A stretch of DNA of 64,000 bases. Source: Eudromia elegans (Eukaryota > Chordata > Aves > Tinamiformes > Tinamidae). The notes beneath the pieces were generated by a model. The model had not been told where the DNA came from, ran no database searches, and saw only the letters and a program-made list of their open reading frames with translations. Below are positions 1-11,539 of the stretch, piece by piece. Each line of letters opens with the position of its first letter. Position 1 is the stretch's first letter. The stretch lies in contig PTEX01000312.1 in assembly GCA_003342815.1 (NCBI GenBank), positions 1,310 through 65,309 of the forward strand, written 5' to 3'. A program made the position numbers and the translations under genes.

Positions 1-686
1 GCCGTCCTCCTCAGCCGCTTCCTCAGCCACTCCATGCTGCAAGGGAGGGCAGCAGACGTGAGCGCGTGCTCAGCTCCACCAGCCCTAGCAGCCTGTCCGC
101 GCAGTGCCCAACGCTGCCCAGAGAGCAGGGCGTGCTCGAGCCACGCGCATGGGGGCACCCAGCGCCAGCGGCACCCAGAGCCGCGGGTGCCTGCCAAGGA
201 GGCAGCGCTCNCGCGGAGCCCCCTGCAGAGCCCACACGGCCCTGGTGCCAACCCCACAGCTGCACGGGGACATGCAGCTGCCTCTCTCTCCCCTCCCTCT
301 TCCACATGTGCTACCTGCTCCAAGGGAGAGCTGATCGCTGCGAGCGCCTCTCTCCTGCACTGTCCGCACGGACAGCGGCTTGGGCGACGCTCCACACACC
401 CTGTGCAAAGGAGAAGGCAGGAGGCATGAAGGTGGTGCCCACGTTGAGGAGCAGTGTTCCCCGCTCTCAGCAGGCCAAGGGTGCACGGGGCACCACTGCT
501 TTCTGTCTGCTGCCTGTGGGGCTCAGGGCGCGCAGCTCGCTGGCGGTCAGCAGCCCCTGGAGCTGCCAGCCCGGCCCAGCTCTCACCTGTCCCGCAAGGG
601 ACGCAGCGGCCCGCTCCAGAGGCGAGAGCTCCGTGAAGCCTTCTGCCTTCACGCTCCCGCCCTTGGCTCTGCAGCACCTGCAAGGC
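1..686 (-). CDS. Candidate multi-exon host gene, minus strand (three proposed exons, runs off window start)
   Basis: Seen: on the minus strand three strong splice acceptors (long pyrimidine tract then CAG) precede 686, 400 and 36, and matching donors follow 587 (GACAG then GTGAGA) and 315 (AGCAG then GTAGCA). This outlines exons of 100 bp (686-587) and 86 bp (400-315) and a partial exon 36-1, separated by introns of about 190-280 bp. Exon 686-587 read with one leading base gives a protein-like stretch including FTELSPLERAAASL; joined in phase, the third exon would give MEWLRKRLRR. The alternative phase gives a Cys-rich reading (RCPCGQC) in the second exon, so the frame is not settled. GC-rich DNA has few stops, so open frames add little; the ordered splice signals are the main support. 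Several longer open frames on both strands overlap here and look like composition artefacts. An N at 211 lies inside the second intron. I do not recognise the product. Confidence 0.35.
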
Positions 687-1489
687 CTGTAGGCAGGGAG
701 AGCAGGAGAGAGGTTTGGGGCCAGCTCATGAGCTGCCCCCAGCTCCCTCCTTCTGGCCAGGCGCTGCCCCGCTTGCCCCTTGGGGCACTCTCCAGGCAAG
801 CGCTGAGCTCCCAGCGCCTCCCAAACACGTCCAGGTGCCACCAGACTCTCGCCCCCCAGGAAATCCCTGCCCCAGCGTGACCCCCTGCAGCCTCCCCGCG
901 CACGCGGGCAGCAGCGCGTTGAAGGATGTGGCTCTTACACCCTGCGCCTCGCAGGCTCCCGCTGCTCGTGCGACTCTCACGCCAGCGACACACTTGCTGT
1001 GAGGCCAGTGCCAGCGACACAGCTCCTGCTCCGCCAACGCCACCGTCGCCACCAGGGCCGTGCGCGACCAGCACTGCCTCTTCCCTGTTGTGCGCTGGGC
1101 CGCGCCCGGCCACGGCCTTGTGACCTCACCAAGGGGCTCACGAGCAACGCCGCCTGCCACAATGACCTCAGCCAAGGCCCTCGGCACGTGCAGGAGCCCC
1201 CCTGCACTCTACTCCACACGAGGACACCTTGTTCCTCCTGCCCCTGCCACCACCAGTTCTGCCCTGCTCTACACTTGACCCTCGGTGCTTGCCATTCCTC
1301 AGGGCTGCTCTCACCAACAAAGACTGAAATAATAAAAAAAAAGACATGCAGAGACTCTGCCTCTACTGTGTCCTCTGTCAGCAGGACCCACACCACCCTT
1401 ACAAGCCTGCAATGGCAATGGTGGCAAAAGACCTTCAAGATCCTCAAGCCCAAATGGAAAGCCATCACCACCATGATGGCTAAAGCGTG
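687..1489. other. GC- and CpG-rich segment, possible 5' continuation of the minus-strand gene
   Basis: High GC with frequent CpG up to about 1290, then a fall to ordinary composition. On the minus strand a pyrimidine tract ending in TTTCAG sits at about 1324-1345, and weaker acceptor-like and donor-like sites (for example GTAAGA near 930) occur, so more exons are possible, but I cannot place them with confidence. A 12-base direct repeat, gccagcgacaca, occurs near 982 and 1010. TGACCTCA-like motifs occur near 1130 and 1160. The plus-strand AATAAA at 1331 is better read as the reverse of the minus-strand pyrimidine tract. Confidence 0.3.
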
Positions 1490-2215
1490 CTAGAATCCTA
1501 GAATAGTACAATGCTCAAGGTTGTAAGGGACCTCTAGAGGTCATCTAGTCCAACCCCCCTGCACACACAGGGTCACCGAGAGCACATGACACAGGGTGGC
1601 ATGCAAGCGACTTTGGAAGATCCCCAGAGAAGGAGACTCCACCACCTCTCTTGGCAACATGTTCTGGGTCTCTGTCACCCTCCCTCTTAAGCAATTTTTC
1701 CTTAAGTTCCTGTGGAACTTCTGGTGCTTGAGTTTGTGGCCATTTCCTCTATTTCTATCACTGGCTCCCACCAAAAGAAGCCGGCCCCATCCTCCTCACT
1801 CCCTCTCTTAAGCTAGTTATATACACTGATTAGATCCCCTCTCAGCCTTCTCTTCTCCAGGCTGAAGAGGCCTAGCTCTCTGAGTCTTTGCTCACAGGGC
1901 ACATGTTGCAGGCCCCTGCTCATCCTTGTAGTCCTGTGCTGGACTCCCTCCAGCAGCTCCACATCTCTCTTGTATTGGGGAGCCCAGAACTGCACACAGG
2001 ACTCGAGGTGCTGCCTCACCATGGCTGAGGAGAGGGGTACGATCACCTCCCTTGACCTGCTGGAGACGCTCTGCTTAATGCAGCCCAGGATCCCATTGGC
2101 CTTCTTGGGCACGAGGGCACACTGCTGCCTCATGGTCAACTTGTCGTCCACCATGACACCCAGGTCCCTCTCTTCAGAGCTGCTCTCCAGAAGGTCGCAC
2201 CCAACCCTCTATTGG
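1490..2215 (-). mobile_element. CR1 LINE, 5'-truncated copy (3' end at the low coordinate)
   Basis: Chicken-repeat-1 non-LTR retrotransposon remnant. The minus strand encodes the C-terminal part of ORF2: 2154-1813 reads with hallmarks such as [26 protein letters not shown] and [11 protein letters not shown], and 1774-1541 continues in another frame with GNGHKLKHQKFHRNLRKN and [15 protein letters not shown] frameshift therefore separates the two stretches near 1775-1812. The 3' end shows the usual CR1 block (complement of tcatctagtccaaccccc) and degenerate octamers of the ATTCTAGG type at about 1490-1505. Homology to the copy at 57610 fades near 2215, so about 725 bp are present and the reverse transcriptase core is missing. 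CR1 has no poly(A) tail and normally makes no clear target duplication; none is seen. It is inactive. Confidence 0.95.
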
Positions 2216-5208
2216 CTCAGTCTATTGGCCGCTCAGCCTCATGCCAGATTTCGGAAGGCTTAGAGATATTGGACCTGCTGAAAATTGTGTGGTTTTTTTG
2301 CCGCAGAATATGCTACAAGTAATCAAAAGCTATGTGACTTTTTCAAAGTAAATGTGACTAGGAAATAAAAGCAAGTTTAGGGACCCCTACATGAGGAGTA
2401 ACTCATATATATTCAGAAATGAAATTTAGTGTGATCCAGTTGCCCGCTGACTGCTCATCTGAGCTGGCAAAGTCAGAATGGAAGGAAATTATATGTGTAA
2501 AAATGAAAATGACTAGCATCCATTCATCAACAAAAACTGCGAATTCCTTATTTATAGTTACCAATGCATTGAAGTATATGGCAATTCATATATGGCTCAT
2601 TTTTTAAGCAATTACTGCATTTAAGGTAATTGCTATGAAATAAAATGGTATAAAATTAATGTATAATATTGTTGTGTAAGTAAATATAGATATATCTTCT
2701 AGAATTAAATAAGAAATAATCTAAAAATAAGCGTGCTTTTAGAGTAAACATCAGTAATCGTTAATACCAATGTGCTACACCCTGAAGGATTACCTCTCCT
2801 GGGAAACTTTTCTTTTTTTTCTCATCTCTTCCAAGTTGTGTACTTTCTGAAGGGAGAAGGTATCTTATGTTTTTCATAATGAAAGAAAACTTGTATTTAT
2901 TCTTAGAGTGGCTTTGTGATTTTATTTCAGTAAATAGTCTTTACTATTATTGGTGCTGTGCGTTTCTTCCCTTGTTTATTAATTTGTTATTTGTAATGAT
3001 TTCGCTTTCAAGAAGGAAGTTACTAAGGTGAGCTACAAAACCCATTTGAAGTTCACAAGTATAGTTTTAGCTCCATGGGGTTTTCCTCTAGCCTGTCATT
3101 GTAGGGGCATGCGGCTCAATGTATTGAGCAGAGAGCAAGTTTGTCCCCCACTTGTGCTCATAGTGCTTCTGGGTGTTGAAAGCATGTATTTTATAGATGG
3201 ACCGCTACTCACCACTGGTGCTGTTGCAGCAGTGTTTGGAAACATCTTGGTCCCCGCTACCTGTGGCCCTGTGTTGTGTAGAAGAGTAGCTTAGTCCTGG
3301 GCACTGGCAAGTAGGTATTGTGCTTGCCAACAGTGTTGTGTATGGCGGTTACTGCAGTGATCACTCTTTTGTATCCAGGGCCATGTGTTGGCACCTTATT
3401 AAAATCTGTCAGTCCCTGACAAAATGATCTGCCTTTTTTTCTAAAAAGAAAGTTGACATCAACCGCCGTAAGGCTTCATTTTGGTAATGTAATCCATACT
3501 CAGCTGAGTCCTGAACGTATTGAAAACAGGAGAGTGCCCAGTTGCCACTGAGGCCATGAGCGATTGGAATGGTGCCACAGCCTGTGCAGCCTCCTAGCAG
3601 AGGCATTGCTGCCCTGTCCTTGGCGTGATGGCCTCTGCCAGCTTCTCTCAGAGTCATTGTCTTGAAGATTCCTGGCTTCATTTTTTAAGCAAAATAATTG
3701 TTCATTTTGTTCTCATTAAATACAAATAATTATCTATTCATATTTAGAGGTTTCTGTTAAAAATATTCTTTACCACTTCCAAATCTGTGTGAAATGCTTA
3801 TACTTTATTGATGACGCCTTAAAAGCTCTCATGTAAAACCAAGCAAATAGCTTTCAGTTATAAATGTATGTGGCTGTTTCCTGGTGATGCTGGGATATTG
3901 TAGAGGTCACGTGTGTTCCTCACAGTATTGCACCTTGTATGAACTACATATGAGCTGCTCTGACTGACTGATTGCTGCTTGCTTGCTCGCCCAGCAGCTG
4001 CAGAGCATGGCCAATTCCATGGGCTCTGCTTGCCTGCTGCAACCTTGGAAATATGGGGGGAGCCAAGAAATCTCTGTATTTTTTTATTGTGATGCATATT
4101 TGAATGCCTTGCAAACAATATTAGCATTTTAAAGTATCTTGTACTGACAATTATAATATATTAGGTGTACGTTGATATTTTACTTAGCACCTGCCAAGTA
4201 ACTTGATTACTGGGATAAAGGGGTGGGGGTGGGGGGAAACACAGATGTTACTGGATTACATCCTACAGATGTATTTTGGGACCAGAGAGGAAGTGTGTGG
4301 GGGTTGTCTGGTTTTCGTTTCTGAATGCAGTAGATCTGTCTGTTCCATAATACTGAACTGCTAGCACGTCTACTGAGAAATACTTGCCGTGTTCTGAGGC
4401 GGCTGGGCTGCAGGTGGCTGAGCTGTGGGAGTGTTAAGTGTTGTGGATATGAATTATAGTGTGTGTATGTGGATTATGATGCAGAGTTCTGTGGAGGAAA
4501 GGCTTCAGGCAGGGTGCAGTGTGATACAGAGTGCGCCATTGACTGCTGTAATGCTGCCTAATGGTGCAGAGGGTTGAAAAAGCACATAGTGCTATGTAAA
4601 GGAACTGGCGCTGGGAATGTAGCAGACTGCTCTAGATTTAATAGGCTTTTAATAACGAGAGAGTTTTACTCACTATTTTATATGTCGTATAGATCTGGGA
4701 TTTAGTCCAAACAACCTCAGATTTCCAAACTGGGTTCTTGCTGTCCAAATTGGTCAATTGGAACACTTTTTATCTGCATATTTGTTTAATCCTGTTGTAT
4801 TTACGTCAGTCAAAAATGAAATGAGACATCAGGAAGGTAACTCAATTAGTTGTAATGAGGGAGGCGAAAATAGAAAATGTCTGGTTTTCATGCTCAGGCT
4901 GTAAAGTTGTGCTGTACTGGAGGGATAAAGTGAGATTCCCCCCATGTTGGATGTGGTGACTCCCTGTCTCCAAGAATTTCTTTTCTCTGGGCTATGCCAT
5001 TCATAAGCTCTTCAGCCAGGTGTGTGTGAAACAACCAGGTGTGCTGCAGGTTAAGCAAGGTTTGCAGGTAGGCAGTCGTGACCCTGCTGGCATGCCCACG
5101 CTGTGGAGCACAGGGTGCTGCCTGGGAGACTCCTCCGAGCACAACACGTGGCTGCTCGACAGGGTGCCCTGTTTGCACTCCGCAGCGTACCGTGCGTCTC
5201 CTCCTTAC
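2216..5208. other. AT-rich intergenic/intronic stretch
   Basis: Mostly AT-rich, with no recognisable gene or repeat family. A minus-strand open frame of 90 codons (3681-3409) and one of 89 (4127-3858) resemble no family I know. A GC-richer patch starts near 4890 and leads into the candidate exon at 5209-5377. A short G-rich run (ggggtgggggtgggggg) occurs at about 4220-4237. Confidence 0.5.
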
Positions 5209-5377
5209 CGTAGCTTCTCCCTGATGATCGCCAAAGCGCTCTTTGGGTCCCTGTGCAGCTCTTCTGCCGTTCCTCGCCAGAGGTACCTGCACAAGTCTCC
5301 GTGCTGCTCTGTGCCGTGCTCATCTGCTCTTGCTGTTACCAGATCCGCTGTCCAGTGTGTTGCCACAAAGGCATTAG
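5209..5377 (-). CDS. Candidate coding exon, minus strand
   Basis: Seen: on the minus strand a good acceptor (actctttctgagcag) ends just before 5377, and a good donor (CG then GTAAGG) follows 5209, giving a 169-bp exon. One frame is open throughout and reads like protein, with segments such as VATHWTADLVTARADEHG and YLWRGTAEELHRDPKSAL followed by AIIREKLR. If the donor is not used, that frame reaches a TAA straight after EKLR, so it could instead be a terminal exon. The patch has more CpG than its surroundings. Overlapping longer open frames exist on both strands (5020-5583 plus, 5292-4894 minus) but look less protein-like. No neighbouring exon was found to join it, and I do not recognise the sequence. 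It could be an isolated exon, a decayed gene or chance. Confidence 0.25.
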
Positions 5378-8300
5378 CTGCTCAGAAAGAGTGGCTTCAA
5401 ACCCCTACTCCTGCAGATCTCCTGCCACCCACTTCCCTGTGCTGTGAGGGTGTCCTGAGGACTTGGAGCTCATGCTTTCTGCCCATGAATAGGATCACAT
5501 GGCTTTCTCTGACACTGCCTAGTAATTGTCATCTCCATGTGCTACCAAACTGTCAGGGAAAGCAGCTCAAAATGCTGTCCTAAAGCAATGTACAGCTAAC
5601 AGAGTGTCAGTCCAGCCACACTTCCATTTCTCTTTCTCAGGATAAGCTTAAACAGCAAAGGGTGAGGTAGAGAAAATGCCTTGGGGGTGGCAACACATCT
5701 GGCTGCCACTTTTCTGTGGTGCTCTCCATCTCTGTCCATGTTTAATTGCAGGTGTTTTCCAGCTGTGTGTCCTGAGAGGGACTTGCTGGAAAGGTAAGGG
5801 TCTGAAATATGCAGCTCTGTTGCTATGTGAGTTACTGTTCTGGCAACAGCCCCACTCCTGGTTGTGTTTGCCTGAAGCAGTGCTGGATTGCAAAGAGACT
5901 CCGAGGGGCTTTATTGGAAAATGGACCACAAATAGAGCTGGTGCTAAATAAGAAGTAAATGAAGCAGGCTTACTTGCAAAACCTGGTGAGAACTCCTCTG
6001 GCTTTCAAATAAGGCAGTTCCACCTTCATAACACATTTTACTACCAATGTGACTTTAGATATATTTTTATTTACTAACATTTTAATAAGCTGGGTGTTTG
6101 GCAGCATGGAAGATTTAACTCAATAGTGTCTATGCGAGGACAACTTGTGTCTGCTCTTTTGAGCCTTACAGTAACCTGAGGCTTTGATTGAAACTCCTCT
6201 ATGGTGTGTTGTCAGCCTTCCCTTTCAATTCTGCAGACTGAGCAATTCTCATCAGTTATTTTGCTTCTGTTGTGCACTGCCATTTTGATTTCATGCTTAG
6301 GCAGCGTCTTAATTTGCCTAGGAAAGAACAGAAGGTAGCTAGGTTGTTTTCAGAACTAGGACAGTTACCTCTGGCTTGTGGCCTGCCACAGCACACACGT
6401 CTCTGCTGAGCAGAGCAGAGCACAGCTGGGCTTTTGGCCCTGTCCCGTGATCCAGGCAAGTGGCTTGTGCTCTTTCTTGGCCATCAGTCAAAGGGCAGTG
6501 TCAAGTAGCAGCCACATCTTCTGGTTCCTGTTGACTAGGAAGCTTTTTCTACACCTGCCTAAACCAGTGCTTCTCAGCCTGCTTTAGATGAAGGAACCCC
6601 AAACATTTATGGAAGCTCACATGCTATCGTAAGCAAGCATTGCCGTAATTTGTTTGGTGGTGAATTACGAGATTGGTTGCAAAATCTCTGATTTTCGTAA
6701 AGATCTCTGCTGTGATCCATGGAAGCATGGTTTTGATTTATAATGAGATACAAAAAATAAGCTGAACTGTGTTTATTGCTGCTTGGTTTTGGTGGCTCCT
6801 TTGACTGTGTATGTTTGTGCAGAATTGCTTTTGTTTTTATTTTTTTCTACCTTAGCTGCAGAGTGTTTTGCAGAGCTTATATATTTCTGGTCTCTGGTAG
6901 TCCTCTGGACCACAGAATGCAGATTAATGGCCTCAAACCTACAAATTCTGTCAAACCCAGCCTTCTTGGAGGCAACTGTCTGCAAGGAATCAGATTTATG
7001 TGATTTGTACCAAGAATTTCATCCACTGCCTCAGCTCTTTATTGCTTGTACCGGAGAAAGAAAGGGATATGTGTGTGTATGTGCATGCGTGTGTATATAT
7101 AAATACATATGGAAATAACTGGATTTTGACCCTATTATGAAACTGTTAACAGTGTTAAAAAAGATCAATAAAAACACTTCAAACTCAGTAGCTGTATTTA
7201 ATAAGACTTGTTACTTGCTGATTTGCTCTTCAAAGGAGACAACAAGAATATATGAAATAAGGCTTTTCCATGGCCTAGCTCTAGTTCTACAGAAGATGTT
7301 TCAGAAATAGCATTTTCTAGAACTGTGTTAGGCAGAAGTACAGCTGTAAGCTGAAATACCACTAACGGCCACTGGAAAAGCAATGCAGGACTTAGGAGAA
7401 TTCTGACAGCGGCTGTTTTTCAAAGCTGAGGAAGTCGAAGCTCATGGTGGGGTATAAACCCTCCCCTTCTCTTTCCTTGTGTAGAGGAAGTGGCCAGGCT
7501 GGCATGGGGGTGAAGGGCAAGCACAGAGGCCTCACAGGCTGCTCCATGATGGCCATGCCGGGCTCATGGAGGGAGGCCCCGGCACCAGCTCTGTTCAGTT
7601 CCATGGGAAGGAGAGCAGGAGCAGTGCCAGAGCACAGGCGTCCAAGGTATAGCTGCTGTTAGGCTCTTGGGGTGGTGATAAAGCCTGCTGAGAAGAAAGG
7701 CATTAAGAGGAACGGGGCCAGGATTAGAGGGCTTGAGTGGAAAAGAGCAGCTTGGCAGATCTCGCCATGCCCATGGGACCTTGTGCTGATAATGGCTCCC
7801 ACCTCCTGAGAGGAGGGATAAGCAGGGTGGGACTAGTGCCTGGCAGCTGCATACGATGTGTTTTACTGCACCTGAACACCATAAATCAATAGACTCGCTC
7901 TGCAAGCAGAACAGAGCAAAGGGCCTCCTGAGTTGGTCAGGAGTTCATCTGGGTGTGTGGGGCTCTACAGAACAGCTGTGAGACCAGGAGACCTGATCAA
8001 ATATGATCAATCAATAAACATTGATCAAAAAACCTCTATTCTTATTTCTGTGTCAAAATAAATGTTATTTGTGTAGTTGACATACAACAGGACCAAATGT
8101 TATAAACATCTTCTGCAAGATATAGCAGCAGTACCAACTCTGGTGTTTTCATCAGCTAGAAAAAGATGAGTTTGCAGGTACCTTATAGACCCTTGCACAA
8201 TGATCTATTTGCAGGTTTGCAGGCCTGCTGCAGTTTTGTTGACATCATCTCAAGTGCTGCTAGTAAACTTTAAAAAGCACAGACTATGGCATCCTACAAC

Positions 8301-9213
8301 TGCAAGACTGCAGAAATGCAATAAATAGAATAATCTCAATTATTATTGACAGCAGCAGTGTGCAGCCAGATTAGAACTGCTTATATTTCCAGTGGGTGTA
8401 CTTGACAAAATTGTGGTGCTCTGCTTCTTCACACCAGGCTTTTCTTGCCCTTACCCTTCACGTTCAGGTTTCCTAATTGGCCAGCTGCTTAAACGGAGAG
8501 GAAAAAAAAAAAGGAAGCTTCTCTTTGTTTGAGGTCTGTGTTTCATTTGGTTATTCCTCTTTATAATCTGTGAAAGATGGGACATGTGCTTAGGCACATA
8601 TTACGTATTCCAGTCCTAGTTTTCCTGCATAAGCAGGGTGGGGCATTTTATACTCCATGACAGCAAGTCCTTCTTCTTATTTCAAGTGATTAAAGGAAAA
8701 TTTAAGCTTGATTCCTTTAGTGTTCAGAGATTCCAGGCAATTCTTTATTGTGCCAGCTACATAATGACTGGGTTTTTGTAGCACCTGCCCCATATTTCTG
8801 TACAAATACAGGGAAGGAACAACTGTATTGGTAATGGTGAGAGGATATTTTTATTTTATACTTCCTGCAATCGAACCTAAAGGGGCAATGCTGCAACACA
8901 GAAGCGTATGTATACAGAGGGGTTATGTGGCTGGCTTTGCATTACCAGAGTGCTCTAGGCAGAATGCTAATGAAATAGGCTTGGATTTGTGTTTCTAATT
9001 CCTGATTCATATTTTTCCCAGTGCTCTATTGCAGTGATTTAATCACTTTAACCGACCTTCTCCTCATAACAAAAACATCCCTGCCCAAGCAAAATGAATC
9101 CCCAAACCCTGTTTTTTCTTTTGCATTTTTCTGTTTAGCGTTGAAGGTGTCTCAGTATGACTGCTACATGTAAAAATTCACAAATTCTATGAACTGCAAA
9201 ACTGTAAGAACTT
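5378..9213. other. Intergenic/intronic stretch with one GC-richer patch
   Basis: Largely AT-rich. A TG/TA-rich run lies at about 7067-7105. Positions about 7440-7930 are GC-richer, with open frames on both strands (plus 7444-7662, minus 7905-7564) but no recognisable protein. A 12-base A run interrupts 8500-8512. Nothing else can be assigned. Confidence 0.45.
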
Positions 9214-9956
9214 ATGGATAGATGGGTCACCATTTGGCCTCTGTTTTTTCCACATGATACTGGAGTATCTCCAAATGCTCCCACATTTCTTATGACGTTA
9301 CTACTAGGGAAAAAAGCTTGCCCTGAGGCTCTGCTGGAGCTGTGCATGTGCTCCCTGGTGGCCGAGCTGGCTACTACTTGGGACATAGATGGGCTGCATC
9401 TTGGCTACCTTTCCTGGATGGAGACACTGATCTGGAGCTCTCTGCAATGCCCGAGTACAAGTTTTTTAAAGCTCTGGGGGATTGTGATTATCTCCTGCCC
9501 TTCAGATTGCTTCAGAAAACTTAACGTTGATAGCACAACCACAACTGTATCAATCCAGGAGTCTTTGAAGCGTGAGGATCTCCACAGTTTGTCAAGACAA
9601 AGAGAGGAGGTGACAGCACTAGTGAGCTGAACACCTAGGCATGCAGACACTAAGGAAAAGGGGATGGTAGATAAAATAACAAAGTCCGAATGTCTCAGGC
9701 CTAATGATGGATGGGCCACATCCATCCTTCAATTCAGCGATTGAAGGAAGCCCCCAGAGCCTTGGAGAGCTTCAGCCAGGACTTGGTAAGTGAGATGCAA
9801 GAGGAAAGAGCTTATCATGGGGGTGATGACACATCTGAGGGACTTAGGAGGTTTTGCAGAATCCCACAAGATATTCAAGGAGGATTGTATGAATGTGCTA
9901 AACATCTTATGGGATACTTAAGGAATAAAGTAACATGCAAGTTATTCTATGTGTAA
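9214..9956 (+). other. Pair of unrecognised open frames, probably not a gene
   Basis: An ATG-started frame of 138 codons (9214-9630) is followed by one of 81 codons (9711-9956) on the same strand. The minus strand is also open for 106 codons at 9725-9405, which argues for chance or for an old repeat. The plus-strand product has no signal peptide, clear domain or repeat that I can name, and no TATA box or splice frame was found around it. It may belong to an unclassified dispersed repeat. Confidence 0.12.
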
Positions 9957-11082
9957 AATAAGAATACTCTTAATTCATACTTACCAAAATTAATAACGTG
10001 CAATAACACTTCTTTGGTGTTAACTTTTATCCAGTTTTATTGTTTTTAGATAAAAATAAATTATGAATATCGATACAGTCTAACAAGTCTTTTTTAATCA
10101 GTTCTGCACGTATAGTACAGCAACTTTTGCTCTGCCTTAGAGGCTTCCCTGCAACTCCCAGATGATTGTATACAGGATCAGTAATAACAAGAAAATTCCT
10201 TTAGAAGGCTTTCCTTGCAAGTGTCTGTGGGTTTCCTAGACCATATAATAGGTGGTAAATCCCCGGGAACATTAATATTTCAAATATACATCAGAGTTGT
10301 TTTCAGTTGTTTTCCTATAGATGTTCTTTTTTTTCCCCCCTTTTTTAACCCTAACTTTGTATTTTGCTGTGGGAGTTTTGCACATAACTTTGTATCAGAG
10401 GTCGTGACAGCGCTAAGCATTAAAAATTGATCCCAGGCATCTCGGCTTGGGCGGTGGGAGCCGTGGAGTGCCTAGGAGCAGAGCGAGAGGTGCTGCTGTC
10501 TGGGCAGTCCTGGGAATTTTACTGACAAGATCAATCTTTGGATTTGGAAGCTTTCCAGTTGCTGGTGCTGTTACTGAAGCGCCTACAGCTGCTGTGACAT
10601 CCGCTTTCACAGGTCCCTTCTGAGGGAGCAGTAGTTTGATGGTAACTTGTGACTTCTTTCTGTATATTTTATTTTGCTTTTCTGTGCCATTGAGTCTTCT
10701 CTGTATCAGGTCTGAAAGTCCCCTGACTCTTCTGTGCTAGTTTGTTGCAGGTGCCCCCAGGCATGGGGAGAATGTGACACGCACTTGAAACCATTGCATT
10801 TTTACATTCCCTCAGCCATTCATGAAGGAGAAGCAATGTGAAAAAAGCACTTCTGAGCCTCCTTTACTCTCCCTCATACCACCAGTTGGGAAGTCCTGTA
10901 TCCCTAGTGGTGCTGGGAATCCTGAGCACTGAGTGCTGCCCTGCCATGTGCCACACAGGTCCCCTCCAAGGTGGGGTCACTGCCCCAGCCATCACTGCAC
11001 CCAGCACCTTCCCCCCACTGCTCTCCTGAGTGCCCCACGAGACCCAGCCACAGCTTGGGCCCCATCTGGAAAGTCACAGCTT
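9957..11082. other. AT-rich stretch with a short GC-richer segment
   Basis: AT-rich to about 10430, with a C/T-rich run at 10327-10346. Positions 10430-10620 are GC-richer with a 65-codon minus-strand frame; 10850-11050 are also GC-richer. No gene, RNA or repeat family is recognised. Confidence 0.45.
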
Positions 11083-11330
11083 GTTAATTACAGTGATTAA
11101 CAGATTTGTGCTGACTTGGTTCAGGAAGACGAAGGTAAATATATCAATTCAGCAGCTTCGGCAATTAAACTTTAATTGTATCAATTACTGTCAGGGCCAC
11201 GGCCAGCTAATGCATGAGCAGCTCGGAAAGGGCTGTTCTCAGAGTTGCTGGGTTTTGAGAGGAGGGGAAAAGGCAGTTTGTTGAACGTACTTGGCATCCT
11301 CTGTAATTACTCCCATCACCCAAGGTCATT
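11083..11330. promoter_or_regulatory. Candidate homeodomain-rich enhancer-like block
   Basis: Seen: a cluster of TAAT/ATTA cores in about 250 bp, including the spaced inverted pair gttaat...attaac (11083-11101), a palindrome caattaaactttaattg (11162-11178), atcaattact (11180-11189), gctaatgcatgagca (11206-11220), gtaattac (11303-11310) and a nuclear-receptor-type half-site caaggtca (11321-11328). The clustering resembles conserved vertebrate developmental enhancers; that is inference, since no alignment is available. AT-rich chance clustering is the alternative, although flanking sequence here is not unusually AT-rich. Confidence 0.2.
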
Positions 11331-11471
11331 CTTCAGCTTGTGTGAATGAAGAGGAACCTTCAGGCACTCGGAGTAAGATATCAATTGTATGGTCAAACAG
11401 TTACTTTGGAAGATAAGTTTTTGTTCTTTTTTTATTTGTATTTGTTTGAGGATGAGGAAATAGAAATTAAC

Positions 11472-11539
11472 TATTTTATTTTATTTTATTTTATTTTATT
11501 TTATTTTATTTTATTTTATTTTATTTTATTTTATTTTAT
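11472..11539. repeat. (TTTTA)n pentanucleotide microsatellite
   Basis: About 13.5 uninterrupted copies of TTTTA. Perfect arrays of this length are usually polymorphic. It may have grown from an A- or T-rich tract; no adjoining retroelement end is visible. Confidence 0.97.

Noticed and set aside
66-692. 208-codon plus-strand open frame and other long frames in the GC-rich start
   Set aside because: GC-rich DNA has few stops, so long frames arise on both strands. The peptide is low in recognisable structure, and the strand with ordered splice signals is the opposite one.
1331-1342. Plus-strand AATAAA merging into an A run, read as a gene or retrocopy 3' end
   Set aside because: The signal runs straight into the A tract with no 10-30 nt spacing, and the same bases form a good minus-strand splice-acceptor tract.
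5020-5583. 187-codon plus-strand open frame
   Set aside because: It begins at a GTG, reads as Ser/Cys/Pro-rich low-information sequence, and overlaps a more protein-like minus-strand exon candidate.
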